Part shown: positions 25,728 to 33,971 of the stretch, one piece after another | How the letters are laid out: every line of letters begins with the position of its first letter | How positions within the stretch are numbered: position 1 is the stretch's first letter | Source of the DNA: Clostridium algoriphilum | Lineage (GTDB): Bacteria > Bacillota > Clostridia > Clostridiales > Clostridiaceae | Length of the DNA stretch: 64,000 nt | NCBI RefSeq assembly: GCF_020443705.1 | Contig: NZ_JAIZZK010000015.1 | Location: 1-64,000, forward strand | Direction: 5' to 3' | The notes under the pieces: generated by a model | Told to the model about the DNA's origin: nothing | Databases searched by the model: none | What the model saw: only the letters and a program-made list of their open reading frames with translations | Position numbers and translations under genes: made by a program

Positions 25728-26945
25728 ATGTTAAATAAACGTAGTATAGTAAAAAAACCACAGCAAGAAGAGGAAGTTCACGAAAATATAACATCAGAAG
25801 AAACAAGGGTAACAATAACACCAAAAATGATAAAAAAACTATTAGATCAGTCTATAATAGGCCAAGAAGGGGCTAAAATAGAGTTATCTATAGAATTACA
25901 TAATCATATGATCAGGATTGCAACTGGTATAGATTTAGAAAAGCATAATATATTACTAACTGGACCAACAGGTACTGGAAAAACTTTACTAGCCAAAAAA
26001 TTATCAGATATTGCCCAAGTACCATTTGTTATTGGTGATGCTACAAGTTTGACCGAGGCTGGATATGTTGGTGATGATATTGAGAGTATGATATATTCAC
26101 TTTTAGTAAGGGCAGACGGTGATATTGAACTTGCCCAGAAAGGAATTATATTTATTGATGAACTTGATAAGATAGCCAAAAAGGGTGAGACCATGACTAT
26201 TACAAGAGATGTATCAGGTGAAGGAGTTCAGCAAGGTTTATTGAAGATGGTTGAAGGTGGTATTGTTAGAGTACCAGAAGGTGGAGGTCGTAAAAATCCC
26301 ACAAGTAAAATGATTGAGATAAATACAACTAATATTTTATTTATTGCAGGTGGATCTTTTGATGGTATTGAAACTATTGTCGAAAATCGTCTTAAATTCA
26401 GTCCAAATAATAGATTAAAACAGTTTAGTAAGCCAGGAATTGTTAGATCAGTAGGTTTTGATGTATCTAACACTGCAGAATCAACTGTAAAGAATTATGA
26501 AAAAGACTACAAATATACAAAGTATCTTAGATCAAACATAATTAAAAAAGATTTGCAGGAGTTTGGATTAATTCCAGAGTTACTTGGTAGATTTCAAGTA
26601 TTATCAAATTTAGATCCATTATCAAGAGATAATCTTATTGAGGTACTTAAGCTTGATACTAGTGTATTTGAACAGTATAGAAAGATATTTGCTTATTTGG
26701 GTAAAAATCTTGAGTTTAACAATAATTGCTTTGAAGCAATTGCTGATATAGCTATTGAAGAAAAGATGGGTGCTAGAGGATTAGTTAGTATTGTTTCAAG
26801 AGTTTTAAGAGATTTAAGATTTGATGCTCCTTCCGAAGACACTAAAGATTACTATGTAGACAAAGACTATATACTTAATGTTTATGCTAAGACAAATAAA
26901 GATTTGCCTATAATAACTGACATAGAATGCAAAGTAGAATCATAA
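25728..26945 (+). CDS. ClpX-like AAA+ unfoldase without zinc-binding domain
   Basis: The protein is 405 residues. Walker A GPTGTGKT (79-86), Walker B IIFIDELDKI (140-149), pore loop GYVG (112-115) and a C-terminal ClpX domain (GLIPELLGR; EEKMGARGLVSIVSRVL) are intact. The N-terminal C4 zinc domain of housekeeping ClpX is replaced by about 25 unrelated residues. A V-G-F tripeptide (242-244) sits where ClpX has the I-G-F loop that docks on ClpP, so ClpP binding is possible. It is not beside clpP. AAGGATGG precedes the ATG and a terminator follows, so it stands alone. Confidence 0.87.
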   Translation: MLNKRSIVKKPQQEEEVHENITSEETRVTITPKMIKKLLDQSIIGQEGAKIELSIELHNHMIRIATGIDLEKHNILLTGPTGTGKTLLAKKLSDIAQVPFVIGDATSLTEAGYVGDDIESMIYSLLVRADGDIELAQKGIIFIDELDKIAKKGETMTITRDVSGEGVQQGLLKMVEGGIVRVPEGGGRKNPTSKMIEINTTNILFIAGGSFDGIETIVENRLKFSPNNRLKQFSKPGIVRSVGFDVSNTAESTVKNYEKDYKYTKYLRSNIIKKDLQEFGLIPELLGRFQVLSNLDPLSRDNLIEVLKLDTSVFEQYRKIFAYLGKNLEFNNNCFEAIADIAIEEKMGARGLVSIVSRVLRDLRFDAPSEDTKDYYVDKDYILNVYAKTNKDLPIITDIECKVES

Positions 26946-27508
26946 GTAGCAGGTGAACCATTATAAGACTCACGGAAAAGGGCAAAATAATATTTCGTGA
27001 AGAGAAACAGGAGCAGATATCTAAAAATTATAATATCTAGAACCGATACCGTATGTCATCTATAAAATAGCCCTAAAGAAATGGTGGATAGATTAGTATA
27101 AAATTTATCCGCCATCTCTTTATTCTTTTTATCTATAATTATAAAGTACGTTATTTATCTTAAAAACGAACTTTGGCTATATATCTAGCTTTCATGGTAT
27201 CGCTAAATAATATACGAACTCTACGTTGATGTAATATGAACTTTTACCGTTTTTTCATTCATATTATGATGGTTCTGACTCTTGGATAATTTATTGCCAT
27301 TAAATGACTATGTGCAAATGACTATGTGCAAATGAATATTTTTAATAAAAATACTATGTAAAGTCAATGGGCTGTTCGATCACTTATTTATTCAGCTGTT
27401 AGACTATTTTTATATTTTTTAACTCATGTTAAGGTTAATTAGTAAGACGGGATGTGGCCTCTAAGTAAAATTCATTTTATTAAAAAAATATAAAAGGAAG
27501 TGTTTTCT
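26946..27508. other. intergenic stretch with terminator and short tandem repeat
   Basis: No gene is seen. It holds the terminator at 27075-27121 and a 14-base unit AAATGACTATGTGC repeated twice in tandem with a third partial copy (27302-27336). Confidence 0.5.
27075..27121 (+). terminator. terminator of the ClpX-like gene
   Basis: AAAGAAATGGTGGATA pairs with TATCCGCCATCTCTTT (one U-G pair, one mismatch) across a 15-base loop and is followed by ATTCTTTTT. It lies 130 bases after the stop. Confidence 0.6.
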
Positions 27509-27922
27509 ATGTTAGAAGAAACATTATTTACGAGTGAAAGAGCTAAAGAGATTGGTGAAAGTATTGGAATTAATTGGACAAAATTTAATGTAGAACAGTT
27601 CAGAATGGGATTGGTGGTTGAGCTTGAACATGGAAAGATATCTCCAGATACAAATGTTTCAGATAATGACCCATTAATTACAGCAAAAATTGCGCTTGCA
27701 CATTTGGAAGAATTTCCTGACTATTATACTAGACTAGAAAAGATGGAAAATAAAGCTGAAAAATATTGGGATAATCATAATTCCTTAAATGACAAACAAG
27801 AAAGTGACGTAAATAGTAAAAATATTTATACTGGGGACAATGATGAGGAGGTTTTAAATTGTGAAGGGAAACCTTGCAATTTTGTATACGATGATGTAAA
27901 AGGACAAGAAAAAGAGGATTAG
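27509..27922 (+). CDS. DUF5661 family protein
   Basis: Residues 10-95 match the DUF5661 pattern: E-x-F-R-M-G-L-V-V-E-L-E-H-G, D-T-N-V-S, A-K-I-A-L-A-H-L-E-E-F-P-D-Y-Y-T-R-L-x-x-M-E. Function is unknown. The last 45 residues are acidic and low in complexity, with a Cys pair (NCEGKPC) that may bind metal or form a disulfide. GGAAGTG fits the ATG at 27509 rather than an in-frame codon at 27500. The superoxide reductase gene follows after 45 bases, so both may share a transcript and a stress role. Confidence 0.75.
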   Translation: MLEETLFTSERAKEIGESIGINWTKFNVEQFRMGLVVELEHGKISPDTNVSDNDPLITAKIALAHLEEFPDYYTRLEKMENKAEKYWDNHNSLNDKQESDVNSKNIYTGDNDEEVLNCEGKPCNFVYDDVKGQEKED

Positions 27923-27967
27923 TTAGTTAATGCGTATATTAAAATATAAAATTTTGGAGGTATAATT

Positions 27968-28348
27968 ATGATTAAACTTAAAGAAGTCTATAAATGCGAA
28001 ATTTGTGGTAATATCGTAGAAGTTTTACATTCAGGTGATGGAGTTTTAGTTTGTTGCGGACAGCCAATGACATTACAAGTTGAAAATACAGTGGATGCAG
28101 CAAAAGAAAAGCATGTGCCAGTTATTGAAAAGGTTAAAGGTGGAGTTCTTGTTAAAGTTGGTGCTGTTGAACATCCAATGTTAGAAACGCATTATATTGA
28201 ATGGATAGAAGTTCAAACCGCAAATAAACTATATAGAAAATATTTAAACCCTGGCGAAATACCTCAAGCTCTATTTATTATAAATGAAGAAGTTTTAAGT
28301 GTACGAGAATATTGTAATATTCACAGATTATGGAAACATAGTTTGTAA
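27968..28348 (+). CDS. dfx: desulfoferrodoxin (superoxide reductase)
   Basis: This enzyme reduces superoxide to peroxide in anaerobes without releasing oxygen. The N-terminal desulforedoxin-like centre has CEIC (10-13) and C-C-G (about 29-31). The catalytic iron centre has K-H-V-P-V (His near 49), H-P-M and H-Y-I-x-W (about 69-75), and C-N-I-H (about 116-119), all conserved. The length of 126 residues is standard. GGAGGT precedes the ATG. A terminator follows at 28381. Confidence 0.95.
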   Translation: MIKLKEVYKCEICGNIVEVLHSGDGVLVCCGQPMTLQVENTVDAAKEKHVPVIEKVKGGVLVKVGAVEHPMLETHYIEWIEVQTANKLYRKYLNPGEIPQALFIINEEVLSVREYCNIHRLWKHSL

Positions 28349-28380
28349 ATTAATTTGATTTATAACGCTTCATGTAGAAT

Positions 28381-28410
28381 GCGGTCATATCGATAAACTG
28401 ATGTGACTGC
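28381..28410 (+). terminator. terminator of the desulfoferrodoxin gene
   Basis: GCGGTCATATC / GATGTGACTGC is an 11-bp stem with two G-U pairs and an 8-base loop, followed by TATTTTTTAT. Confidence 0.7.
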
Positions 28411-28531
28411 TATTTTTTATATTTCTTATATATAATTAATGGTAAAGATAGTATAATTAACTAAATATTTATGTCGTACTCGTACAAAACAACGAACTAA
28501 AAATTATTTATATTAGTCGGAGGAAATGATA

Positions 28532-28888
28532 ATGAGCTTTGTTTCAATTAATGAATATATCAACAGTTTAGATGAAAATGCAAAAAAGTATGGTTTTGAC
28601 TTTGAAAATTTTATGAACACTGAATTCCCTCAGATTGTTCCTAAAATTTGTTTTGCAATGCCAATGTGGTGGGCTGGCCCCAAAATGTATAACGGTTATG
28701 TTGCAGTTTCAGCAGCGAAAAAGCATTATTCTATACATTTTCATGACGAAAATTATCTTTACAAGCTGAAAGAGGCGTTGCCAAATTGTACCTTCGGGAA
28801 AAGATGCATTAATGTTAAGTATGGTGACGAACATGCTATTTCTATTGTGAAGCAGGCCGTAAGTCAATATTTGAATAACATATTATGA
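28532..28888 (+). CDS. DUF1801-like (YdhG/iron chaperone-like) protein
   Basis: The 118-residue protein has the DUF1801 pattern: a conserved P-K-I-C-F-A-M-P-M-W-W in place of the usual I-x-Y-x-M-P-x-F, followed by alternating strands (YVAVSAAKKHYSIHF) and a C-terminal helix. The fold is shared with frataxin-like iron chaperones, but a role in iron handling is only suggested by homology. GGAGG is correctly spaced for the ATG at 28532, not the one at 28526. It stands alone. Confidence 0.75.
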   Translation: MSFVSINEYINSLDENAKKYGFDFENFMNTEFPQIVPKICFAMPMWWAGPKMYNGYVAVSAAKKHYSIHFHDENYLYKLKEALPNCTFGKRCINVKYGDEHAISIVKQAVSQYLNNIL

Positions 28889-29174
28889 GCATAATCTATT
28901 ATCGTACTTCTGGCTTGAAGGTGGAGGACGGTACGGTGCACCTTTAAATATATCTTATAAAACAGTGAAGCTCGGAAATAAAGGATTGCTACCTAAACTA
29001 TCTTTTATAAAGTATACATTTAACATGATTAAAACAATTTTTGGGGTATTAGATATAAACCCATATAGGTCATATTTAAATATGAATATATACGCTATTA
29101 AAATTAGTTAATATTCAATATAATTATGTTGGGACGGGAACAGCAGAATAAGATTAAGAATGGGGTGATTCTAA

Positions 29175-29966
29175 TTGAAAATACTAATTATTAATGGAAG
29201 TCCACATAAAGGGAATACATGGGTGCTTGTGGAAGTAATAAAAAAACGCATGCAAGAACTTTCAGATAGCGAGATAGCTTTTGACGAGGTACATTTGATG
29301 GAAGTAGGACTCCCATTATGCATCGGATGTAGTTCATGTTTAATTAGAGGAAATAAAAATTGCCCTCATCATTTTGAAGTCCAAAAACTTATTGATAAAA
29401 TTGATCAAAATGATGCGACAATTATAGCGAGTCCTTGCTACGCCAATCATGTTTCGGCATTAATGAAGAACTTTATAGACCATTTGGCATATAACATTCA
29501 TAGGCCAAAATTTTTCAGTAAGAAAATGTTAGCAGTATCCACAGCCGGTGGGAAGGGCTCTAAAATCTGTACCAAGTACTTACGGGAAACATTTATGTGT
29601 TGGGGATTTAATCGTGGATATGAGCTTCCGGTCATATCGAATAGCTACGGAGGATATGAACCTCCTCAGAAAGTGGTTGTAAAATGTGAAAGGATGGCAG
29701 AAAAATTCTACATAGATGTTGCTGGTGGGAAGTTGTACTCGCCAACATTGGTAAATTTATTAGTTTATAATCTTTTTCGTGGGATGAGCCATGCTGGAGC
29801 TGCAGGTGAGTTTTATGACAATGAGTATTGGAAAAATACCGGGCTGGTTTATGTTGCATATGCCACAGAAACACCCCTTCCTTTGTACAAACGTTTTTTG
29901 GGGAATACCATATATTTCTTTGCGAAGCAAATGGGAGGGAATACAAAAATCACATATAGAAAGTGA
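29175..29966 (+). CDS. NADPH-dependent FMN reductase/flavodoxin-fold protein
   Basis: Residues 1-170 form a flavodoxin-like fold beginning KILIINGSPHKGNTWVLV, which includes the FMN-phosphate loop GSPHKGNT. A Cys cluster (CIGCSSCLIRGNKNCPHH, about 50-67) matches iron-sulfur flavoprotein-type NAD(P)H-dependent reductases. The C-terminal extension (about 195-263) ends with a hydrophobic stretch. The start is TTG, with GGGGTGA at the right distance. Copy 2 of the 140-base duplicated block, which begins with a terminator, follows it. Confidence 0.82.
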   Translation: MKILIINGSPHKGNTWVLVEVIKKRMQELSDSEIAFDEVHLMEVGLPLCIGCSSCLIRGNKNCPHHFEVQKLIDKIDQNDATIIASPCYANHVSALMKNFIDHLAYNIHRPKFFSKKMLAVSTAGGKGSKICTKYLRETFMCWGFNRGYELPVISNSYGGYEPPQKVVVKCERMAEKFYIDVAGGKLYSPTLVNLLVYNLFRGMSHAGAAGEFYDNEYWKNTGLVYVAYATETPLPLYKRFLGNTIYFFAKQMGGNTKITYRK

Positions 29967-30008
29967 GCATAATTTTTAATAAAATTACTACACATTCTTT
30001 ATATATTA

Positions 30009-30150
30009 TACATCAGCACAAAAGGCAGCAATGTCTTTTTCCTTTTTCTTAGATTGATGATAAACTCCTTTTCAATAGATATATTGGATTACCTATGTAT
30101 TGATATTAATTAGCTTTAGGCTATTTTTTAATTCCTGTTGGTGTGATTCA
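30009..30150 (-). repeat. duplicated 140-base intergenic block, copy 2
   Basis: It is inverted relative to copy 1 (20301-20444). It shares the terminator-like hairpin, CATCAATCT, GAAAAGG, CCTAAAGCTAA and CAACAGGA in the same order. It ends six bases before the kinase relic at 30156, which suggests a breakpoint there. Confidence 0.6.
30020..30039 (+). terminator. terminator after the flavin reductase-like gene
   Basis: AAAGGCA / TGTCTTT pair (one G-U) around GCAA, followed by TTTCCTTTTTC. It is part of the duplicated block. Confidence 0.55.
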
Positions 30151-30155
30151 GAGAA

Positions 30156-30518
30156 ATGTTGGCGAGACCCCTTATAGTTGTATTGTTCAGAACTCCACAG
30201 TTAATAGAATATGCAAAGAAACAAAAACAATTAAATTTCAAGTCCGATATTTTTCAGTTAGGATTAGTTTTTGCAGTAATTCTTACTAATAATAATCCAC
30301 TTATACCAACGGATAATGTACTATCGACCATCGCACTTAATCCAGTAAAGGTTATCCCCATAAAGTACGGAGATGAGATAGTTTAAATAATAAATAACAT
30401 GATAAGCTTAGAAGAAGAAAATCAAATGCTAATTGATGAAATTGCTAAAAAGTTTAATGATATATATATAAAAGTAATTCAAGAAAATAGCACAATAAAT
30501 ATAAAACTTTATCCCTAA
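30156..30518 (+). pseudogene. relic of a serine/threonine protein kinase-like domain
   Basis: TPQLIEY...KSDIFQLGLVFAVILTNNNP matches kinase subdomains VIII-IX (the SDIFxLGLxxxxxLTGxxP pattern). The frame hits a TAA at 30384 and continues unbroken as IINNMISLEEENQMLIDEIAKK, matching the end of a kinase domain, to a stop at 30516. ATP-binding and catalytic lobes are missing. So there is both N-terminal loss and a nonsense codon. Confidence 0.6.
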
Positions 30519-30589
30519 AAAAATATTACGGTTTATTCAGTGTCAGAAAATACACTTGAATATAGTATGAATTATTAGTCCAAGCTTAC

Positions 30590-30622
30590 AAGTCCCATTT
30601 AGAATCTTTCTAAATGGGACTT
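30590..30622 (+). terminator. strong terminator hairpin
   Basis: AAGTCCCATTTAGAA / TTCTAAATGGGACTT is a perfect 15-bp stem with a 3-base loop followed by AATTTTTATTTTAC. It lies between the kinase relic and the convergent FTR1 gene. Confidence 0.75.
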
Positions 30623-30627
30623 AATTT

Positions 30628-31332
30628 TTATTTTACTTTATTGGATTTTATATATTTCTTCAAATCATTTTTTATAATTATATAGTAACTAGGAACTGCG
30701 TACAATAATATACCTATTTTTAAAACTTCAGGAACATAGCTTCCAAATAACACATCTAATCCATCACCGAAGTAGTATGCACCAAGTCCAATTAAAAATA
30801 GATTTAGCGTATAGAATACTACGTTTATATTTAGAGTAGAAAGTCCTCTAGATGCTACATAAACAATTAAAGCTGCGCACACTAACCCGAGTGCGGTTGA
30901 ACCTGCTAGTAGTAATGGTGAAACTGCTGAGCTAGTTAAAATAAATAATGTTACTTCTAACAATTCTCTAAAAACTGTTATAGCGGCAAGAATAAATACT
31001 CCCTTTTGACTTAATGAAATAAATTGTTGATTTGGAACAGTGTCAAAAGATTTATTTTTCCTTAAAAGCACTACACTGTATAATATTAATCCAGCTAATA
31101 ATATCCCAAGGAGTCCATCAAATAGTTCTCCTGCAGGACCGTTTAATAAAGCAACTTGTGAGAATATTATAGAGCCGGTTATAACTGCAATAACCATTCC
31201 CAGAGCACTACCTAGCAATGCACTCTTAGTCATCCCATATAGCTTATTTCTGTTAAAAAAAACTACTAGAGGAATTATAACCAAGAAAATTTCGATACCT
31301 TCCCTTAAACTTATTATAAAAGGTGTAAACAT
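30628..31332 (-). CDS. FTR1 family iron permease
   Basis: The 234-residue protein has seven hydrophobic helices and the two R-E-x-x-E motifs that define FTR1: REGIE in helix 1 (about 10-14) and RELLE (about 122-126). FTR1/EfeU permeases carry iron across the cytoplasmic membrane, normally with an oxidase or peroxidase partner. No EfeO or EfeB gene is nearby, as is common for clostridial stand-alone FTR1 genes. GGGGGTGAT precedes the ATG. Confidence 0.88.
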   Translation of the reverse strand: MFTPFIISLREGIEIFLVIIPLVVFFNRNKLYGMTKSALLGSALGMVIAVITGSIIFSQVALLNGPAGELFDGLLGILLAGLILYSVVLLRKNKSFDTVPNQQFISLSQKGVFILAAITVFRELLEVTLFILTSSAVSPLLLAGSTALGLVCAALIVYVASRGLSTLNINVVFYTLNLFLIGLGAYYFGDGLDVLFGSYVPEVLKIGILLYAVPSYYIIIKNDLKKYIKSNKVK

Positions 31333-31518
31333 TGTTAATCACCCCCTAGTCTCAAATTGTAAGCTTCTGTAGATTATATAATATGATGAATTAAACATTT
31401 GGTGTATTTATGCATATACTTTTCATTTAGAATTCAGTTAAAAATAGAATCATATGTTATAAATGGGCTTATTATGAAATGTAATGTAATTGTGAGTTTT
31501 AAGAAAAGAGTGGAAATT

Positions 31519-31665
31519 ATGAATATGCAAATAGAATTTATTAGAAATAAATTAGAAAATTTAATAGCGGTTACTGATAGCATTATTCAATATTATTCAT
31601 GTAAAGTTGAAATACAAATAATAGACACTTCAAAATATAAATATATAGAGCTACAAATGGGTTGA
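31519..31665 (+). CDS. small protein, possibly degenerate Spo0E-like
   Basis: An ATG at 31519 follows AAGAGTGGAA and gives 48 residues (MNMQIEFIRNKLENLIAV...). The start (I-x-x-I-R-x-K-L-x-x-L-I) resembles Spo0E-type aspartyl phosphatases, which are two-helix proteins of this size. The second helix signature S-x-x-L-D-x-x-I is not clear (only DTSKYKYIE), so the assignment is weak. A terminator follows at once, supporting a real transcription unit. The frame is open upstream to 31399. Confidence 0.4.
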   Translation: MNMQIEFIRNKLENLIAVTDSIIQYYSCKVEIQIIDTSKYKYIELQMG

Positions 31666-31693
31666 AATTGATAAAAATTAAAAATTAAAATAA

Positions 31694-31731
31694 AAAATAC
31701 TGCACTAAGTGAAAATCTCGTGCAGTATTTT
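31694..31731 (+). terminator. rho-independent terminator
   Basis: AAAATACTGCAC / GTGCAGTATTTT is a perfect 12-bp stem with a 14-base loop and T-rich tail, 30 bases after the small ORF ending at 31665. From 31740 to 32016 no gene is seen. Confidence 0.75.
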
Positions 31732-32016
31732 TCTAATTAGCTCGTTATTTTTAATAATAAAGGATGGAGATATCTTAATAATAGGCTATTTTGCAAATAT
31801 TATTCACTTAATTTAGTAAATAAAGGATCTCATTGAAGCAGAGAGCGAATGTTTTAAATAGGACAATACAATTGCACCTTTAAAATTAAAGTGCCGTAAA
31901 CTAAGTATGAGAGGGAAACATGAAATAATTACTCTATTACTGCTAAAATAGGAACATATTTAAATAAATTCATGATTACTAAATTGTGAAGTATAACTAT
32001 TAGTCAGAATTATTAC

Positions 32017-32294
32017 GGTGGCAATGCCACCCATTTGCCACCGTTGCATAAAATATTATGAGATACAATTAGTTAAGTTTAGACCCATAAAATTATTATC
32101 TACCTGATAGATGCTTTCAAATCAATGCTTTCAGGATAGTATATAATATATATAGATAAGCTAAAATACTAGATATATACAAACCCCTCATATTGAGACT
32201 ATTGTTGATATAGTTAAGGTAAATCAATAGGTTAAACAAGTTATAGATTTTTGAGTATGTCTAATTGCCACCGTAAATTATTTTACGGTGGCAA
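32017..32294. repeat. dispersed palindromic repeat, copy D
   Basis: Both ends are present: GGTGGCAATGCCACC (32017-32031) with TTTGCCACCGTTGCA, and the perfect inverted repeat TTGCCACCGTAA / TTACGGTGGCAA (32265-32294). Length is 278 bases. It keeps ACCCCTCATATTGAGAC but lacks the TTCCGAC hairpin. A tyrosine-recombinase relic begins at the right end. Confidence 0.7.
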
Positions 32295-32425
32295 TTATAT
32301 TTTCAAATATATCAACACTATCATTTCTTGTCTAATTGTTTTATTTACCAAGTCTACACAATCCCAAGTTAATCCGCATACCTCAGATGATCTCATACCG
32401 GTATTAAAAGCAATTTGCAAAGGGA
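32295..32425 (-). pseudogene. tyrosine recombinase (phage-type integrase) relic, copy D
   Basis: The minus strand reads QIAFNTGMRSSEVCGLTWDCVDLVNKTI, which is the box-I region of tyrosine recombinases, with the catalytic Arg in T-G-M-R. About 40 codons are open, ending in TAA at the palindrome edge. The N-terminal domain and the rest of the catalytic domain are absent. Confidence 0.7.
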
Positions 32426-32464
32426 TATAAAAGGAAGTGGTGTTGTTGAACCTAGTATCTCAAT

Positions 32465-32779
32465 CTACCTTTCTAGTGGCAAAATATAGGATCCTGTTCC
32501 ACCTGAAATATTAACAACTTTATAACCTTCATCTGATAATTCCTTACAAGCTCTTTCACTTCTTGAACCCGATTGACAAATTATATGATATTCATTTGAT
32601 TTATTAATATATTTTCGGGGATTAGCTAAAATCGTACCCAGTGATATATTTTTAGCTGTTGGTACATGACCACCTTCATACTCATAACCCTCTCTAACAT
32701 CTATTAAATTAATCTTTCCTAGTTTACCATCCAAATCATGAACACTTATTGTATTATATTTTTTGAAAATCGAAAACAT
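32465..32779 (-). CDS. single-domain rhodanese
   Basis: The 104-residue rhodanese domain has LIDVREGYEYEGGHVPTAKNISL (25-47), the active-site loop CQSGSRS (about 69-75, Cys carries the persulfide) and ELSDEGYKVVNISGG. It moves sulfane sulfur from persulfides. GGAGGG precedes the ATG. Its promoter (32877-32906) contains a CsoR/CstR-like operator, so induction by copper or by reactive sulfur is likely; the latter fits a rhodanese best. It sits between two recombinase relics. Confidence 0.92.
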   Translation of the reverse strand: MFSIFKKYNTISVHDLDGKLGKINLIDVREGYEYEGGHVPTAKNISLGTILANPRKYINKSNEYHIICQSGSRSERACKELSDEGYKVVNISGGTGSYILPLER

Positions 32780-32876
32780 TTTAACCCTCCTAAAATCTAT
32801 CTTCTAGTGGATTAGTAATTTCTTATACAGTAGTATAATTTATAAATATATATTGTATTTATTAAATCCTAATGTT

Positions 32877-32906
32877 ATTATATACCCACCGGGGGTATAA
32901 TGGCAA
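32877..32906 (-). promoter_or_regulatory. rhodanese promoter with CsoR/CstR-like operator
   Basis: On the minus strand TTGCCA (-35), an 18-base spacer and TATAAT (-10) form a near-consensus promoter. The spacer is filled by the dyad TATACCCCCGGTGGGTATA (32881-32899), very close to the C-rich operators of CsoR-family repressors. The start point would be about 90 bases before the rhodanese ATG. No CsoR/CstR gene is in the window. Confidence 0.65.
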
Positions 32907-33049
32907 TGAACTAAATACAACTAAAGCCATGATAAATAATGAAAAGCTATATGCTGAGCTAATTGTGGAAAGATATACGGTAACAAATAAATATTAAAAT
33001 ATGAATAATATAGGTATGAGAGAAATTAATTTATATAAGGAGGTAACAA

Positions 33050-33580
33050 ATGGGAAAACCATCAAGAGAATCTGAACTAACGCTTGGCCAGGTGATGCTT
33101 CCTACTCATTCTAATGTAGCAGGTAATGTATTCGGTGGAGAAATCTTAAAAATTATGGATTCGGTTGCTTATGCAGTTGCAATGAAGCATTCAGAAAGTA
33201 ATGTGGTTACTGCAAGAATTGATGAAATTATGTTTCATAAACCAATTTTTATAGGTTCGGTAGTAAAGTGTAATGGAAAAGTTGTATTTACGGGTAAAAG
33301 CTCTATTGAAGTCTATATTACTGTAGACGTGGATGATATACAAAACAGAAAATCATGTGGTAGGGCTCTTTCTGCTTACTTTACTATGGTAGCAGTTGAT
33401 GAGAATAATAAACCGAAAATTATACCACAGTTAGAATTAATAGATGAAGAAGAAAAAATAGAATTTGAAAAAGGCAAAGAGCGATATGAAAAAAGAAAGT
33501 TAAACAAAAAACAAACCGCAGAGGAACGTTTAATATTAAACATTCGCTTACAGCCATCGAATGAATGTTCTGACTATTAG
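33050..33580 (+). CDS. acyl-CoA thioesterase (hotdog fold)
   Basis: The 176-residue single hotdog domain contains N-V-A-G-N-V-F-G-G-E-I-L-K-I-M-D (about 24-39; conserved Asn and Asp of the YciA/BFIT type), then A-R-I-D-E-I-M-F-H-K-P-I, and G-R-A-L-S-A-Y-F-T-M-V. It hydrolyses acyl-CoA thioesters in the cytoplasm. The charged C-terminal tail (about 135-176) is typical. AAGGAGGT precedes the ATG. It ends 22 bases before palindrome copy E. Confidence 0.9.
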   Translation: MGKPSRESELTLGQVMLPTHSNVAGNVFGGEILKIMDSVAYAVAMKHSESNVVTARIDEIMFHKPIFIGSVVKCNGKVVFTGKSSIEVYITVDVDDIQNRKSCGRALSAYFTMVAVDENNKPKIIPQLELIDEEEKIEFEKGKERYEKRKLNKKQTAEERLILNIRLQPSNECSDY

Positions 33581-33601
33581 AAAAAAATAAAATAGACCTA
33601 A

Positions 33602-33631
33602 TTGCCACCCTTAATTACATTTGGGTGGCAA
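33602..33631. repeat. dispersed palindromic repeat, copy E (right-end palindrome only)
   Basis: TTGCCACCC (33602-33610) and GGGTGGCAA (33623-33631) form the inverted repeat. The body of the element is missing. The hairpin may act as a terminator for the thioesterase gene, since T-rich sequence follows. Confidence 0.55.
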
Positions 33632-33742
33632 TTTTACTATGTCCAAGTCGATACAATTCCAAGTTAATTCGCATACCTCAGAGGCCCTCATTGCAGTATT
33701 GAAAGCAATTTGTACATAAGTCATTGGATTCTCTTTTAATAT
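33605..33742 (-). pseudogene. tyrosine recombinase relic, copy E
   Basis: The minus strand reads LKENPMTYVQIAFNTAMRASEVCELTWNCIDL, again the box-I region, and runs into the palindrome. It is about 80 percent identical to copy D at the DNA level by eye, with Gly to Ala before the catalytic Arg. The two relics are direct repeats on either side of the rhodanese and thioesterase genes. Confidence 0.65.
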
Positions 33743-33826
33743 AAGCTATTCCTTTATATCTAATTTGTTTTTTTTGTTTTATATGATCTTTATAAATAGC
33801 TAAAAACACTCTATGATATTTAATTT

Positions 33827-33856
33827 AAATTAAATGCATTAGATTTTGACATATTA
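33827..33856 (+). promoter_or_regulatory. possible forespore promoter of the spoVA operon
   Basis: CATATTA (33850-33856) fits the sigma-G -10; the -35 (AAATT, 18 bases upstream) is poor. It lies about 47 bases before the first ATG of the operon. Confidence 0.35.
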
Positions 33857-33902
33857 GTTAAACTACGATAGAAAACAATTAATAAATGTAGAGGAGGTTT
33901 AT

Positions 33903-33971
33903 ATGACTGTTAGCTCTAAAGTAAAACAAACAATAGCAAGCCTTAAGAGGTACAGGGGGCAGTTCATCTAG
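33903..33971 (+). pseudogene. 5' fragment of a DUF1657 gene fused out of frame to yetF
   Basis: After a strong GAGGAGG site, 22 codons read MTVSSKVKQTIASLKRYRG..., the start of a DUF1657 protein. The frame then enters DUF421-encoding DNA in the wrong phase and stops at 33969. Confidence 0.65.

Noticed and set aside
27302-27336. AAATGACTATGTGC tandem repeat as a possible CRISPR or iteron
   Set aside because: Only two full units without spacers; a simple local duplication.
28890-29111. Possible coding relic reading FWLEG / GGRYGAPLNISYKTVKL...
   Set aside because: Two frames must be joined across an extra G near 28921, and no family could be named; too weak to annotate.
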